Shown: positions 47,282 to 56,188 of the stretch, piece after piece
How the letters are laid out: each line of letters begins with the position of its first letter
How positions within the stretch are numbered: the stretch's first letter is position 1
NCBI RefSeq assembly: GCF_032163395.1
Contig: NZ_CP119970.1
Location: 124,001 to 188,000 of the forward strand
Source of the DNA: Gloeocapsopsis dulcis
GTDB taxonomy: Bacteria > Cyanobacteriota > Cyanobacteriia > Cyanobacteriales > Chroococcidiopsidaceae
DNA length: 64,000 bases
Reading direction: 5' to 3'
The notes under the pieces: generated by a model
Databases searched by the model: none
The model's input: only the letters and a program-made list of their open reading frames with translations
What the model was told of the DNA's origin: nothing
Position numbers and translations under genes: made by a program

Positions 47282-48175
47282 GAGCTTATCCCACTAATAT
47301 CAAAATCTGAGCTAGAATCAGCACAAAGCTGAAACAGAACAAACAGAAGACAAAATGGCAGGTAGGTTTGAGGGATTGAGCGATTTGGAATGGAAGTTGT
47401 TTGAAGACTTACTACCTCAATGCCCAGAGAACAGAGGGCGTGGAATGCCGCACGTACCATTTCGTAAGGTATTGAATACCCAGCTATACGTACTAATTAC
47501 TGGTTGCCGATGGTGTGATATACCACGAGGGGAGCAATGGGCATCAAAAAGTTCTGCCCATCGATGGTTGAAGCGATGGTATGAAGATGGGACACTAGAA
47601 AAACTCAAACAACGCCTACTAGCAATGGCAGAGGAAAAAGGCATGATTAACTGGGAATATGGGGCGGTTGACGGCTCTTTTTCCCCCTGGCAAAGGTGGC
47701 GGTGAGGGTATAAGCTACGGTTACAAAGGCAAGGGGATACTGAACCACAGTATTACAGATGCTAACGGTATGCCAGTAGTAGCAATTACTACTCCTGCCA
47801 ATGGTGACGAAAGGCAGCAAGTACTACCAATGCTGGCTCAGATCCAACTAGCAACAGGCAAACGAGGCAATCCTAAACGCCGCCCCAAAGTGCTGGCTGC
47901 TGACAAAGGATACGATGCTAAATGGTTGCGTCAGCGACTCCGAACTAAAGGCATCCGACCACAAATCAAAAAACGGCAGCTCAGAGGCAAAAAAACCAAG
48001 GGCAGACCTATCAAGAAAATTGTCCCCCGCTATCAGCAGGAGCGTTCTTTCTCGTGGTTTCAACGCAAGTATAGACGGCTCGTTGTTCGATGGGAACGCC
48101 TGAAAGTGTATTTTGATGCTTTTCTCATCCTCGCCTGTTGCTACATCTGGTTTCCGAAGTTAGTGGGATAGGTTC
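47282..48175 (+). mobile_element. IS5-family insertion sequence, copy 1
   Basis: 894 bp with imperfect inverted ends GAGCTTATCCCACTAAT and GAACCTATCCCACTAAC. Flanking dinucleotides do not match each other in the present arrangement (TT left, AT right) but do match after the inversion described in the findings is undone. Confidence 0.88.
47355..48171 (+). CDS. IS5-family transposase in two overlapping frames
   Basis: orfA (47355-47705, 116 aa: LSDLEWKLFEDLLPQCPENRGRG, VPFRKVLNTQLYVLITGCRW, then AVDGSFSP with the first Asp) overlaps orfB (47659-48171, 170 aa: GKGGGEGISYGYKGKGILNH, VLAADKGYDAKWLRQRL with the second Asp, and YQQERSFSWFQRKYRRL with the Glu). Full-length enzyme needs a frameshift in the overlap, as in IS427-group elements. 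Both copies in the window encode identical proteins, so this is the native arrangement rather than decay. Confidence 0.9.
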
Positions 48176-48788
48176 ATAATATGCTAGCCACAGTAGACAC
48201 TCAAACTCAAATGATGGAGCAACTTCAATACTTCATTCACAACTTAGTTGAACTGTGCGATCGCTCTTGGTTTTTGTCAGCTAATTATTGCGGAGGCACA
48301 GGACGCAATCGCTGCCATGTTAATCAGAAATTCCATAGTGCTGCTCCTTTCACTAGGGGTTAGGAGCGAGGAGCAAGGGGTTAGTGACCCACGTTTAAAA
48401 ATGTGGGATTGGAGTAAAGACGTTTTATGTCTCCCAAATTGCGATCTTGACATAATTATTTACTTGTCTTTGTGGGCTTTATACCCACAACTGAAGTTTT
48501 TTTCTCTCGCTCCTCGCTCCTCGCTCCTCGCCCCTTTTCTGTAAGTTTTTATGATAATATGCGATGAAAGAAGATAAATTAACTTCTTTTTTTATTTTTG
48601 GTTTAATCTACTATCTGCTTTGTTGCAAAATGGTTGCGGAGCAATCAGAATGTATAGATCTAAGCTCAGCATCTTGAACTTGACGCCAAAACAAGCGTGC
48701 CAGATCTGTGCCTTGTATTTTACATTGCACAATATGACAGAGCTTTTCTCTAGAGAAGCAAATTACTTCCTTAGAAATATGCTAGCCT
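48176..48788. other. inverted segment, non-coding part with MITE-like repeats
   Basis: No convincing gene. From about 48359 to 48540 the sequence is bounded by inverted motifs (TAGGAGCGAGGAGC and GCTCCTCGCTCCTCGC) and contains hairpins GTGGG-CCCAC and CCCAC-GTGGG, so it looks like a small non-autonomous element or repeat cassette. A short frame at the very start (MLATVDTQTQMMEQLQYF) is of unknown value. Confidence 0.4.
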
Positions 48789-48811
48789 CCCGAAAGTTTA
48801 TCGGGTATAAT
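48789..48811 (+). promoter_or_regulatory. promoter with operator-like dyad for the leader/replication gene
   Basis: A perfect TATAAT at 48806-48811 directly follows the dyad CCCGA-AAGTTTA-TCGGG (48789-48805), which fills the -35/-10 spacer. A repressor bound there would block the promoter. No good -35 box is visible. Confidence 0.5.
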
Positions 48812-48831
48812 GTCTTCAAATTAAATAGAAG

Positions 48832-48921
48832 CTCCGTTAGGTAGTGAGGTCTGTTCCCAGCAGACTGATTCACCACCGGAGGCCCCCGACCCTTAACCTT
48901 AACCACCAGGAGGTCAGAAGC
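48832..48921 (+). ncRNA. structured 5' leader RNA
   Basis: CTCCG (48832-48836) pairs with CGGAG (48877-48881), GGTAGTGA (48840-48847) with TCACCACC (48870-48877) allowing one mismatch, and GTCTG (48849-48853) with CAGAC (48861-48865), giving a stacked hairpin with a 7-base loop TTCCCAG. It is followed by pyrimidine-rich sequence and a strong AGGAGGT ribosome-binding site. It could be a riboswitch-like or antisense-RNA-controlled plasmid leader. Confidence 0.5.
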
Positions 48922-49122
48922 ATGATGCTTTATATGGTATTGTGCAGTATTTCTGTGCTGTTTGTCAATCAAAATCTCAAAAGTCCTATCGTTGAAGCAG
49001 AATTTGATAGCTATAAATATTTTTTGGGTTTGTTCCTTGACTCAAATCTTACTCAACAAAACAACAGCGCTGTAATCAAAAGCTTTAACACTTGTAACTT
49101 TCCTGAAGAGGCAGCGCTATGA
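48922..49122 (+). CDS. leader peptide translationally coupled to the replication-type gene
   Basis: 66 residues starting ATG-ATG after AGGAGGTCAGAAGC, an excellent ribosome-binding site. The N-terminus is hydrophobic (MMLYMVLCSISVLFV) and the rest has no known motif. The stop TGA overlaps the next start codon (ATGA at 49119-49122), so ribosomes finishing the peptide would re-initiate on the winged-helix gene. This layout resembles leader-peptide control of plasmid replication genes such as RepY/RepZ. Confidence 0.6.
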   Translation: MMLYMVLCSISVLFVNQNLKSPIVEAEFDSYKYFLGLFLDSNLTQQNNSAVIKSFNTCNFPEEAAL

Positions 49123-49273
49123 ACGAAACTGCTATCAAGGAAAAATACGAGTTGCGCTTGTTCGTACCGAGTGACTTAGACGATTACGGACTCGACCCAT
49201 TTGAGTTTCGCATCTATGCCCGAATAGTACGTCGTGCTGGGAAGGATGGCTTTTCAAGAGAAGGCGTTCCTAA
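49119..49273 (+). pseudogene. 5' end of the winged-helix replication-type gene
   Basis: Codes for MNETAIKEKYELRLFVPSDL, DDYGLDPFEFRIYARIVRRA and GKDGFSREGVPK, the first helices of a winged-helix domain, then runs into IS5 copy 2 and stops after a few IS codons (NLSH). Its continuation (MADSCGMTNN...) begins at 47278 on the opposite strand next to IS5 copy 1. The reading frames join exactly when one copy of a 2-base target duplication (AA) is removed. Confidence 0.85.
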
Positions 49274-50167
49274 GAACCTATCCCACTAACTTCGGAAACC
49301 AGATGTAGCAACAGGCGAGGATGAGAAAAGCATCAAAATACACTTTCAGGCGTTCCCATCGAACAACGAGCCGTCTATACTTGCGTTGAAACCACGAGAA
49401 AGAACGCTCCTGCTGATAGCGGGGGACAATTTTCTTGATAGGTCTGCCCTTGGTTTTTTTGCCTCTGAGCTGCCGTTTTTTGATTTGTGGTCGGATGCCT
49501 TTAGTTCGGAGTCGCTGACGCAACCATTTAGCATCGTATCCTTTGTCAGCAGCCAGCACTTTGGGGCGGCGTTTAGGATTGCCTCGTTTGCCTGTTGCTA
49601 GTTGGATCTGAGCCAGCATTGGTAGTACTTGCTGCCTTTCGTCACCATTGGCAGGAGTAGTAATTGCTACTACTGGCATACCGTTAGCATCTGTAATACT
49701 GTGGTTCAGTATCCCCTTGCCTTTGTAACCGTAGCTTATACCCTCACCGCCACCTTTGCCAGGGGGAAAAAGAGCCGTCAACCGCCCCATATTCCCAGTT
49801 AATCATGCCTTTTTCCTCTGCCATTGCTAGTAGGCGTTGTTTGAGTTTTTCTAGTGTCCCATCTTCATACCATCGCTTCAACCATCGATGGGCAGAACTT
49901 TTTGATGCCCATTGCTCCCCTCGTGGTATATCACACCATCGGCAACCAGTAATTAGTACGTATAGCTGGGTATTCAATACCTTACGAAATGGTACGTGCG
50001 GCATTCCACGCCCTCTGTTCTCTGGGCATTGAGGTAGTAAGTCTTCAAACAACTTCCATTCCAAATCGCTCAATCCCTCAAACCTACCTGCCATTTTGTC
50101 TTCTGTTTGTTCTGTTTCAGCTTTGTGCTGATTCTAGCTCAGATTTTGATATTAGTGGGATAAGCTC
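49274..50167 (-). mobile_element. IS5-family insertion sequence, copy 2 (inverted)
   Basis: 894 bp, same length as copy 1, opposite orientation, same terminal sequences. Its flanks (AA left, AT right) are mismatched now but pair correctly with those of copy 1 after inversion. Confidence 0.88.
49278..50094 (-). CDS. IS5-family transposase, copy 2
   Basis: orfA 49744-50094 and orfB 49278-49790 encode proteins identical to those of copy 1, including VLAADKGYDAKWLRQRL and the QQERSFSWFQRKYRRL Glu region, joined by the same frameshift overlap. Identity of the two copies fits recent transposition or gene conversion and makes them good substrates for homologous recombination. Confidence 0.9.
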
Positions 50168-50195
50168 ATTTACAGCAGTGTCACATTTCTAAGTT

Positions 50196-50438
50196 ATGCC
50201 ATCTAAGCAAGTTCATGTTCGAGAATACACAGTAAGAGCACACGAGCGCGTCATTCATACCCGCGTATATAAGTTCATCTGTAAAAAATGTAACAAAGAT
50301 GTTGAGCGCGAAACTTATGGTCCACGACCGTTGTACTGCGATCGCTGCCGACCAAGTATGACTCGCACTGAGATAGCTAAGAAGAAGAAACCTAGACCAG
50401 TTCTCGTTAAGCAATTAAAGCGGCGTAACGTTAGCTAA
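50196..50438 (+). CDS. small zinc-ribbon protein
   Basis: 80 residues with paired knuckles CKKC (about residue 29) and CDRC (about residue 48) 15 residues apart, embedded in a basic protein ([29 protein letters not shown], then KKKKPRP). Zinc binding and nucleic-acid contact are likely; the specific role is unknown. It begins 28 bases after IS5 copy 2. A TAGGAG-CTCCTA hairpin at 50441-50457 directly follows the stop. Confidence 0.65.
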   Translation: MPSKQVHVREYTVRAHERVIHTRVYKFICKKCNKDVERETYGPRPLYCDRCRPSMTRTEIAKKKKPRPVLVKQLKRRNVS

Positions 50439-50507
50439 TATAGGAGGTGCGCTCCTAGCATCAAATTTATCGTTATAGTAAAAACAACTTTGCTTCCACA
50501 ACTAAAT

Positions 50508-50753
50508 ATGAACTCAAGCAAAATTATCAGAATTAACCAACCTATCAAGAAGCCAGTAGAAAAGCCTCATCTACCTGATTGGCAAGCTGCACAAGCAACA
50601 GAAGTTGAAATTGAGATTGACAAATTGGAGTTCGAGCAGCCGCACTCCATATCTGAAGTAAAACTAGAGTCCTTGGCACAAAGCTATCCAGAAGACTCAG
50701 TATATGGCAGTGGTTGGATTATAACTGAATTGTGCGAAGAGTTTAGCAAATGA
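50508..50753 (+). CDS. hypothetical acidic protein
   Basis: 81 residues from the ATG at 50508 (TTG at 50490 in frame). N-terminal basic stretch (KIIRINQPIKKPVEKPHLPDW), then acidic and helical (EVEIEIDKLEFEQPHSISEV). No family recognised. Its stop overlaps the start of a further 38-codon frame (ATGA), which favours a real small operon after the zinc-ribbon gene. Confidence 0.5.
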   Translation: MNSSKIIRINQPIKKPVEKPHLPDWQAAQATEVEIEIDKLEFEQPHSISEVKLESLAQSYPEDSVYGSGWIITELCEEFSK

Positions 50754-50866
50754 TAGATTATACTAATACTCTCAAAGTATTAGTTAGGGAAACTTTTAAA
50801 GGTAAGAGTATATTTGTAAACTACTGCTCAGTTAGTTGCCTCAACGCTGTTAGTCAGGTGAAGTAA
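50750..50866 (+). CDS. possible 38-residue peptide
   Basis: ATG overlapping the previous stop, coding MIDYTNTLKVLVRETFKGKS and then IFVNYCSVSCLNAVSQVK. Its last 39 bases overlap the 3' end of the convergent KAP gene. The coupling geometry is the only support. Confidence 0.3.
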   Translation: MIDYTNTLKVLVRETFKGKSIFVNYCSVSCLNAVSQVK

Positions 50867-52729
50867 TTTTTTAATAATTAAATCTAAAGTTTTATTGACA
50901 AAAGTGTTAAGTCTCACTCCACTAAGTTTTCCTTTCCTATTATCTACTTCTATCCTTAATAAATTTCTAATAGACTCAAGCCATTCGGTTTCTACAATTA
51001 AATCTCTATTAATCTCAGCAAACTTATATCTCTCCTGAAATACCCCAAAAGCATCATTTTGATGTTCTGGTGACATAGATAACAATGTTTTTACAAAAAT
51101 AGCTGGGTCTATAAACTTAAATATAGGAACTTCACGATAGTTGCAACTTAATAGACCGCCCTCTTGTCTGCTATCAATACAAGTCATTCTATAAAACTTC
51201 AAAACGTCAGTTTCCATAATTTTAAGTAGCTCTTGACTGGCAGCAGGCATCTTTTCTTCTATCACCATTTTTTGAACGTTATCAATATAAATGGACAATT
51301 CTTCAAACTCTTGAAAATCTTTTCCTTGAAAGCCAAGACCAACAGAACTTCTTAAGCTGCTTTCAGCTATTGAAGATCTAATAAATTCATCTGAATAACG
51401 TTCTCTTAGGTCATCAATATAAGCTTTTGCTTCTTTAAGAATTTCTTCTTTAGTTTTTTGATAAAGCTGTAAATCAGAAATATTTAGAAAAATTCCGAAA
51501 ATATGCTTTATTACTTCTAGTTCAGAGTATTCCCTACTATTGTACTCTGCCTCAAGTTGGCTCAAAAATTCATTAAACTCATCATCAGATAACTCAAGAA
51601 AACGCCACATTCTCACCCACACAGGCGTGTTTTCATTTTGAAAATATTTACTATTTGATATTGATTTATTTAACTTTTCTTTATCTATAAAGCCTTTGTC
51701 AAAGAATATTTCCCACCATAAACTATTAGGAAATGGGTTTGTCAAGGGAAGTAAGGTGTATGTGTCTAGCATTTTATAGAGTTTAGTCAATTCTTCATCA
51801 TTATTTGTTGTATTTTTTTTCCTCAAACTAGATGGATAATAGTGTTCTGTTAATCTACTAATATGTTTTGGAAGTAGTCTTCCAGTTTTAATTTCAATAG
51901 AAAAAACTATAAGTAGTTGTAAGATTTCTTTTAAAGCGTCAGGTTTATTTTTTACTTCTTCCGGTAAATCCTTATATATTCTTTCAAAATCTAAAATGAT
52001 TTGTTTTAGAGTTCTTAAATTTTCATGTTTAGTTTTTATATATATCTCTTGTATTGATTCAAAGTTACTAAATAGACTTTCTTTAACCTTTGAGCAACTT
52101 ACTATTGTTATAAAATTTTCCAGCGCTCTCTCAAATTCAAGCGATATACAGAAAGTTTTGCCTACTAATTTCTCTTTTATTCTCTTGTAATCTTCACTAT
52201 TGTTAACTAACTCCTCTTCATTAGCAATAATAATTACATTCATCCCTTTTTGTTCTACAAAATAATTAATATATCCTAGTACATTACTTATATCTATTTT
52301 ACAACGCTCTAGATCGTCAAATATCAAAATGTTATCGTCTGCGTTCTTGAGCCCCTCAGGGAGATCTATATCTGGAACCTGAATACTGGCTATTCCTTGT
52401 TTATTATCATCTAGGTCAATCTTGACTGTTGCTTTTAGTAACCCCTTAAGAATTTTACCTGCGAACCCTAAACCTTTGTGTGAGAGTACAGGATGTAATT
52501 GTTGAAAAAAAGCATATTCTATATCAGAAAAATTAGTCATTCCGTAAAGACTAACATACAAGTATTTAATATTTTCCCCTGGTCTTTTATAATACCTGTT
52601 GATGAACCAAGTTTTACCTGACCCCCATCTACCTTTTAATAAAATAGCAAAACTAGGATTAGACAATTTACAATAATAATCTAAATATTCTTCTATATGA
52701 CTATTAGGTGTGTACTGATCTTGATTCAT
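50828..52729 (-). CDS. KAP-family P-loop NTPase
   Basis: 633 residues from the ATG at 52729, chosen because the conserved NQDQYTPNSHIEEYL start of this family follows it; the frame extends 63 bases upstream. Walker A GRWGSGKTW (Lys39), Walker B NILIFDDLERC (~134-144) and a sensor-like MNVIIIANEEEL are clear; the long helical C-terminus has no known domain. KAP NTPases act near membranes or in defence and plasmid maintenance. The gene is strikingly AT-rich compared with neighbours, which suggests separate acquisition. It is convergent with small plasmid genes. Confidence 0.8.
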   Translation of the reverse strand: MNQDQYTPNSHIEEYLDYYCKLSNPSFAILLKGRWGSGKTWFINRYYKRPGENIKYLYVSLYGMTNFSDIEYAFFQQLHPVLSHKGLGFAGKILKGLLKATVKIDLDDNKQGIASIQVPDIDLPEGLKNADDNILIFDDLERCKIDISNVLGYINYFVEQKGMNVIIIANEEELVNNSEDYKRIKEKLVGKTFCISLEFERALENFITIVSCSKVKESLFSNFESIQEIYIKTKHENLRTLKQIILDFERIYKDLPEEVKNKPDALKEILQLLIVFSIEIKTGRLLPKHISRLTEHYYPSSLRKKNTTNNDEELTKLYKMLDTYTLLPLTNPFPNSLWWEIFFDKGFIDKEKLNKSISNSKYFQNENTPVWVRMWRFLELSDDEFNEFLSQLEAEYNSREYSELEVIKHIFGIFLNISDLQLYQKTKEEILKEAKAYIDDLRERYSDEFIRSSIAESSLRSSVGLGFQGKDFQEFEELSIYIDNVQKMVIEEKMPAASQELLKIMETDVLKFYRMTCIDSRQEGGLLSCNYREVPIFKFIDPAIFVKTLLSMSPEHQNDAFGVFQERYKFAEINRDLIVETEWLESIRNLLRIEVDNRKGKLSGVRLNTFVNKTLDLIIKKLLHLTNSVEATN

Positions 52730-52886
52730 TGTACTTTTTTGGTTGCGAGTATACATTATTGTATTACAGAGGCTATTAACAATGTTTATCAAACAATTTT
52801 GATTTCAAGAAATGGTGCTAGCAATGATTATAGAGCACCAATAGTTTGAGAAAGAACGCTTTAAAAATTTATTAATTTCCTAGAGT

Positions 52887-53276
52887 CTACTTTGTAACTT
52901 TATAAGTAGTGCCACAGTAGGGACAAAACCGAAACTTGAGGGACACGATCGCTTCGTTGCAACTACGACAGCGATCGCTGTCAGTGCCACAAGCAAAACA
53001 AAATTTGGAGTGCGGATGCAGCCACATCGCTTCAGCTTCAGTTCCTGGCGTCCAACAACGAGGACAAATCTTCAACTGCTGCACTGCTGTTATCGGAATA
53101 CCTTTACACGCAGCGTCTAAATATTCTTCTAACACCTGCAATGCTTTTGATAATCCCGCACTTGATTTAGAGTTGAGTCGCGTTGTCTTCCCTGATTCAA
53201 TCTTGCCAATACTCTGTAAGTGCATCCTAGCTTTTTGTGCCAGTTCTGCTTGACTCATCCCAAGCTCTGTTCGATT
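52887..53276 (-). pseudogene. XRE-zinc-ribbon regulator, 5' end cut by IS1
   Basis: About 129 residues: an XRE helix-turn-helix (RTELGMSQAELAQKARMHLQS, IGKIESGKTTRLN) followed by two zinc ribbons (KICPRC; FCFACGTDSDRCRSC and FCPYCGTTYKV). The gene enters IS1-type sequence upstream of the first helix and lacks its own start. It may be expressed as a fusion from an IS start codon. Confidence 0.75.
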
Positions 53277-54172
53277 GTGCGTCAAATAATAGTGGGATAA
53301 ATGGCAATATCGTGCCAACACCAAGGACGCTCGGCTAAACCTGCTCGTTGCGCTGCTGTTGTCTTGAAGCGGCTGTGCTGCCAAATCCAATTGAAATAGC
53401 TCACGGCCAATCGTGTCGTCACCTTCGTTTGCTCCCACACCTTGCCAAACTTATTCTGCCGTCGATGCCACCTACCCGTTTGCTGCCTGACAGTGCCGTT
53501 GGTGCGCTCCAATCGCTGTGTCCTGTCTTTGCCGATATAGTGCTCAATTTCAGACGACAGCACCCGCTCGTAACCAGCCCAATCATCGCTATTCCAGCGC
53601 TTGCAATCGGTCTTCCCTTGGGTACTCACCATTAATACTTCAAGCAGTTCATCGGTATGTTTTCCCACTCGTGCCACCAGAATCAATCCACTGGAATTAG
53701 CGAGACTCAACGCAATCCAACACTCGCCTACTTCTAATTCCCCTGGGAGACATTGCTTTTGTTTTTTTGCACAAACGACCACATTTCGTCGGCAGACACC
53801 GTTTGAGTTTCGACCGTTTGCACCTCGGCATTATGCACCTGTTGTGCTCGATGACTGGCAGCCCGAACGATCCTAACGACGGTGTTGTATGCCAGTCCAC
53901 TGGTGCGGCTCATGCCTCGCAAACTGCTGCCTTCACTGTGGGCTTGCAGAACTTGACGGATTTGCTCTGGGCTAACGTGACGATGATAGTAGAGGGTATC
54001 GAAGCGTTCGTTGAAGGTTTGATGGCAGCTAGGGCAAAGATACCGTTGGACTCCACTCGGTGTCTTGCCGTGCTTGTGAGCTTTCAAGTTTCCACACAAT
54101 GGGCATTTCATAGGTTCAACAACGTAGTCATGGCTCTTCTACTTTACTCAACCCACTTAAATTTGATGCACG
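53277..54172 (-). mobile_element. IS1-family insertion sequence
   Basis: About 896 bp. The ends share GTGCRTCAAAT followed by AGTGGG: GTGCGTCAAATAATAGTGGG at the left and GTGCATCAAATTTAAGTGGG read inward at the right. A clear 8-9 bp target duplication is not seen. Confidence 0.75.
53282..54111 (-). CDS. IS1-family transposase InsA/InsB' with -1 frameshift site
   Basis: InsA frame (53734-54111): zinc-binding MKCPLCGNLKAHKHGKTPSG, VQRYLCPSCHQTF and an HTH (SLRGMSRTSGLAYNTVVRIV). InsB frame (53282-53782) carries the DDE-like core (GECWIALSLANSSGLILVARVG, SDDWAGYERVL, RTQRLERTNGTVRQQ). The overlap contains GTGCAAAAAAACAAA. A -1 slip there reads MWSFVQKKQKQCLPG, the canonical IS1 arrangement, so the element may be active. 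Confidence 0.88.
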
Positions 54173-54450
54173 ATCGGTTGTTTGTCCTCAAGCAGTTTTT
54201 GCAACACAACCAATTGTTGCGCATCTCCCACGAAAAAAAATCGCTCTCGCTTGCAAGCTCCACTATTTCTATAAGGCGAAGTTCCAAATTGAGTTTATCT
54301 TTCGAGATGCCAAGCAGTTACAGGTTTAGCCAATTGTCAAGAGCACAATCAAGCCAAGCTTGCCAATGCCAGTTTGACAGCGCTGAATCTAGCAAAGTAG
54401 GATGCTCAGTAAGGACATTACATTTATCAACTGAACTATTCGTCTTCTCT
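54173..54450. other. non-coding, orphan IS6-type terminus
   Basis: Contains AGTTTTTGCAACACAACC (ending at 54211), an IS6-type end without its element, then AT-rich sequence without a recognisable gene. Confidence 0.4.
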
Positions 54451-54624
54451 ATGACAAGCTATAAGCAGTGCTCACTTAATAAATATTTCCCAGAGTGGTT
54501 TATTTCTAAATTAGGCTTGAAGCCAACTTTGATTGAAAACCATCCTAACTACAAGGAACTCCGTTTCAATGGTGTTATCACGGTCTGCTTCTGTCTAGAG
54601 TATTGGTTAGAGAGGAAGGGATAA
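54451..54624 (+). CDS. possible 57-residue protein upstream of the MmyB-like regulator
   Basis: ATG at 54451 opens a frame encoding LNKYFPEWFISKLGLKPTLI and ENHPNYKELRFNGVITVCFC. Its stop overlaps the next start codon (TAATG). No family recognised; it could equally be a gene remnant. Confidence 0.3.
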   Translation: MTSYKQCSLNKYFPEWFISKLGLKPTLIENHPNYKELRFNGVITVCFCLEYWLERKG

Positions 54625-55496
54625 TGAAAGATTACCAGCGGCAACAGGCACTAGCTGACTTTCTCAGGAGTCGCCGAGCACGCTTGTCACCTGAAGAAGT
54701 GGGACTACCATCGGGGGGTCGCCGCCGCACGCCTGGGCTGCGGCGCGAGGAGGTGGCACAGCTGGCGGACGTTGGCACGGCATGGTACACGTGGCTGGAA
54801 CAGGGGCGCGACATCAATGTATCCGAGGCAGTGCTCGATCGTATCGCCGATGCCCTGCGGCTCACGATGGATGAGCGGCTCCACCTATTGATGCTGGCAC
54901 AACGGCAGTTTCCGACGCCCCCACCACTGGCAGCGGAGGCGATCAGTCCGATCCTCCAGCACCTCCTTGATAATCAGGAGGCGAGCCCCGCCTACATTAC
55001 CGGACGGTACTGCAACATCCTAGCCTGGAACCAGATCGCTGCTGCAGTGTTCAGTGATTTCAGTGCGCTCTCGGTAGAAGAGCGCAACATGCTCTGGTTG
55101 GTATTCACCAAAGCCGAGTACCGCCAACTATTTGTGGATTGGGAGCGCTTCGCCCAAGATCTGCTGGCGATGTTTCGGTACTTTTCCGTACGGTATGTTG
55201 ATGACTCCTGGTACAAGCAGTATATCACTGCTCTAATACGCGTCAGTCCGGAGTTCGAGCAGTGGTGGCAGCGACACGATGTGCGCACTACATTTGAGCA
55301 GAAGCGAGAGCTTGCGCACCCAGTTGTTGGGCGATTAGTTTTGAACGTGACCACATTACATGTCAATGGTGATCCGGATCTGAAACTCTGTGTGTATACA
55401 GCACTGCCGGGATCAAATACTAGTAACAAACTTCACCAGCTCTTCGAGTCAAGATGTAGGGGTGTGAGTAGCAATGGTCATGTTGCAAAAAGTTAG
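54624..55496 (+). CDS. XRE-family regulator with MmyB-like ligand domain
   Basis: 290 residues from the ATG at 54624, preceded by AGAGGAAGGG. N-terminal helix-turn-helix (LADFLRSRRARLSPEEVGLP, RTPGLRREEVAQLADVGTAWYTWLEQGRDINVS split) is that of MmyB/YdfX-type regulators. The remainder is the MmyB-like fatty-acid/ligand pocket (ILAWNQIAAAVFSDFSAL, YFSVRYVDDSWYKQYITALIRVSPEF split, HPVVGRLVLNVTTLHVNGDP). GC content is clearly higher than its neighbours, suggesting transfer from a GC-rich donor. The last ~15 residues look unrelated to the family, so the 3' end may have been altered. Confidence 0.88.
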   Translation: MKDYQRQQALADFLRSRRARLSPEEVGLPSGGRRRTPGLRREEVAQLADVGTAWYTWLEQGRDINVSEAVLDRIADALRLTMDERLHLLMLAQRQFPTPPPLAAEAISPILQHLLDNQEASPAYITGRYCNILAWNQIAAAVFSDFSALSVEERNMLWLVFTKAEYRQLFVDWERFAQDLLAMFRYFSVRYVDDSWYKQYITALIRVSPEFEQWWQRHDVRTTFEQKRELAHPVVGRLVLNVTTLHVNGDPDLKLCVYTALPGSNTSNKLHQLFESRCRGVSSNGHVAKS

Positions 55497-55667
55497 TGTC
55501 ACCACATAGATCAGAGATTGGTACAATCTGTAAATTTTCCGTTGATAATGCGGTAGACTGCCACAGAAACTCAACGTGGATGAGAGCGAGCGTCAGAAGG
55601 AGTGACGCTCGACCCTTACCTGATGGAGGTGGGGGAGGTGTTCTAGATGTTTTGATATACTAATTCT
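55497..55667. other. short intergenic stretch
   Basis: Contains an inverted pair GAGCGAGCGTC/GACGCTC (about 55588-55613) that could be a terminator-like hairpin; no gene. Confidence 0.4.
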
Positions 55668-56188
55668 GGTTGTGTTGCAAAAACTTGTTAAAGACAGAAA
55701 ATTCCGAAGATGCGGAAGTTAGCTATGCAGCCACTCGAAAGAGCTTAGCAATGAATTTGACTCGGTCAGTAACCGCGCCTTTGGCAACTCCCTGAATTTG
55801 ACCCTTTCTCATCATGTTCATAATTTCATAACCTTTTATCGCTCGCCTTGCTGTGTTGAAAGACCCAAATCCCATCCCCAGTTTAACTAATCGTTTTATA
55901 GAGCGATGGTCTTGCTCTACTATATTATTCAGATACTTTTCCTGCCTTAATTTCACTTTCTTAGCTAACTCTTTGTCGGCTTTAAGTCTGTCAATTGCTT
56001 TTGGATCAGCAGGGTTCTTATCGACACTAATCACTCGCAGAGTGGAAGTGTGCATGGCTTTCAACGTCTTATGGAAAAACCGTTTCGCCGCTTGTGCATC
56101 TCGCTTCGCTGTCAGTAAGAAGTCTAGGGTGTTCCCCTGAGAATCGACCGCTCTATACAGATACTTCCATTTCCCTTTAACTTCTATA

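Noticed and set aside
53767-54450. Long plus-strand open frame across the IS1 element
   Set aside because: It is the antisense shadow of InsA/InsB; only the part after 54451 lies outside the IS and could be coding.
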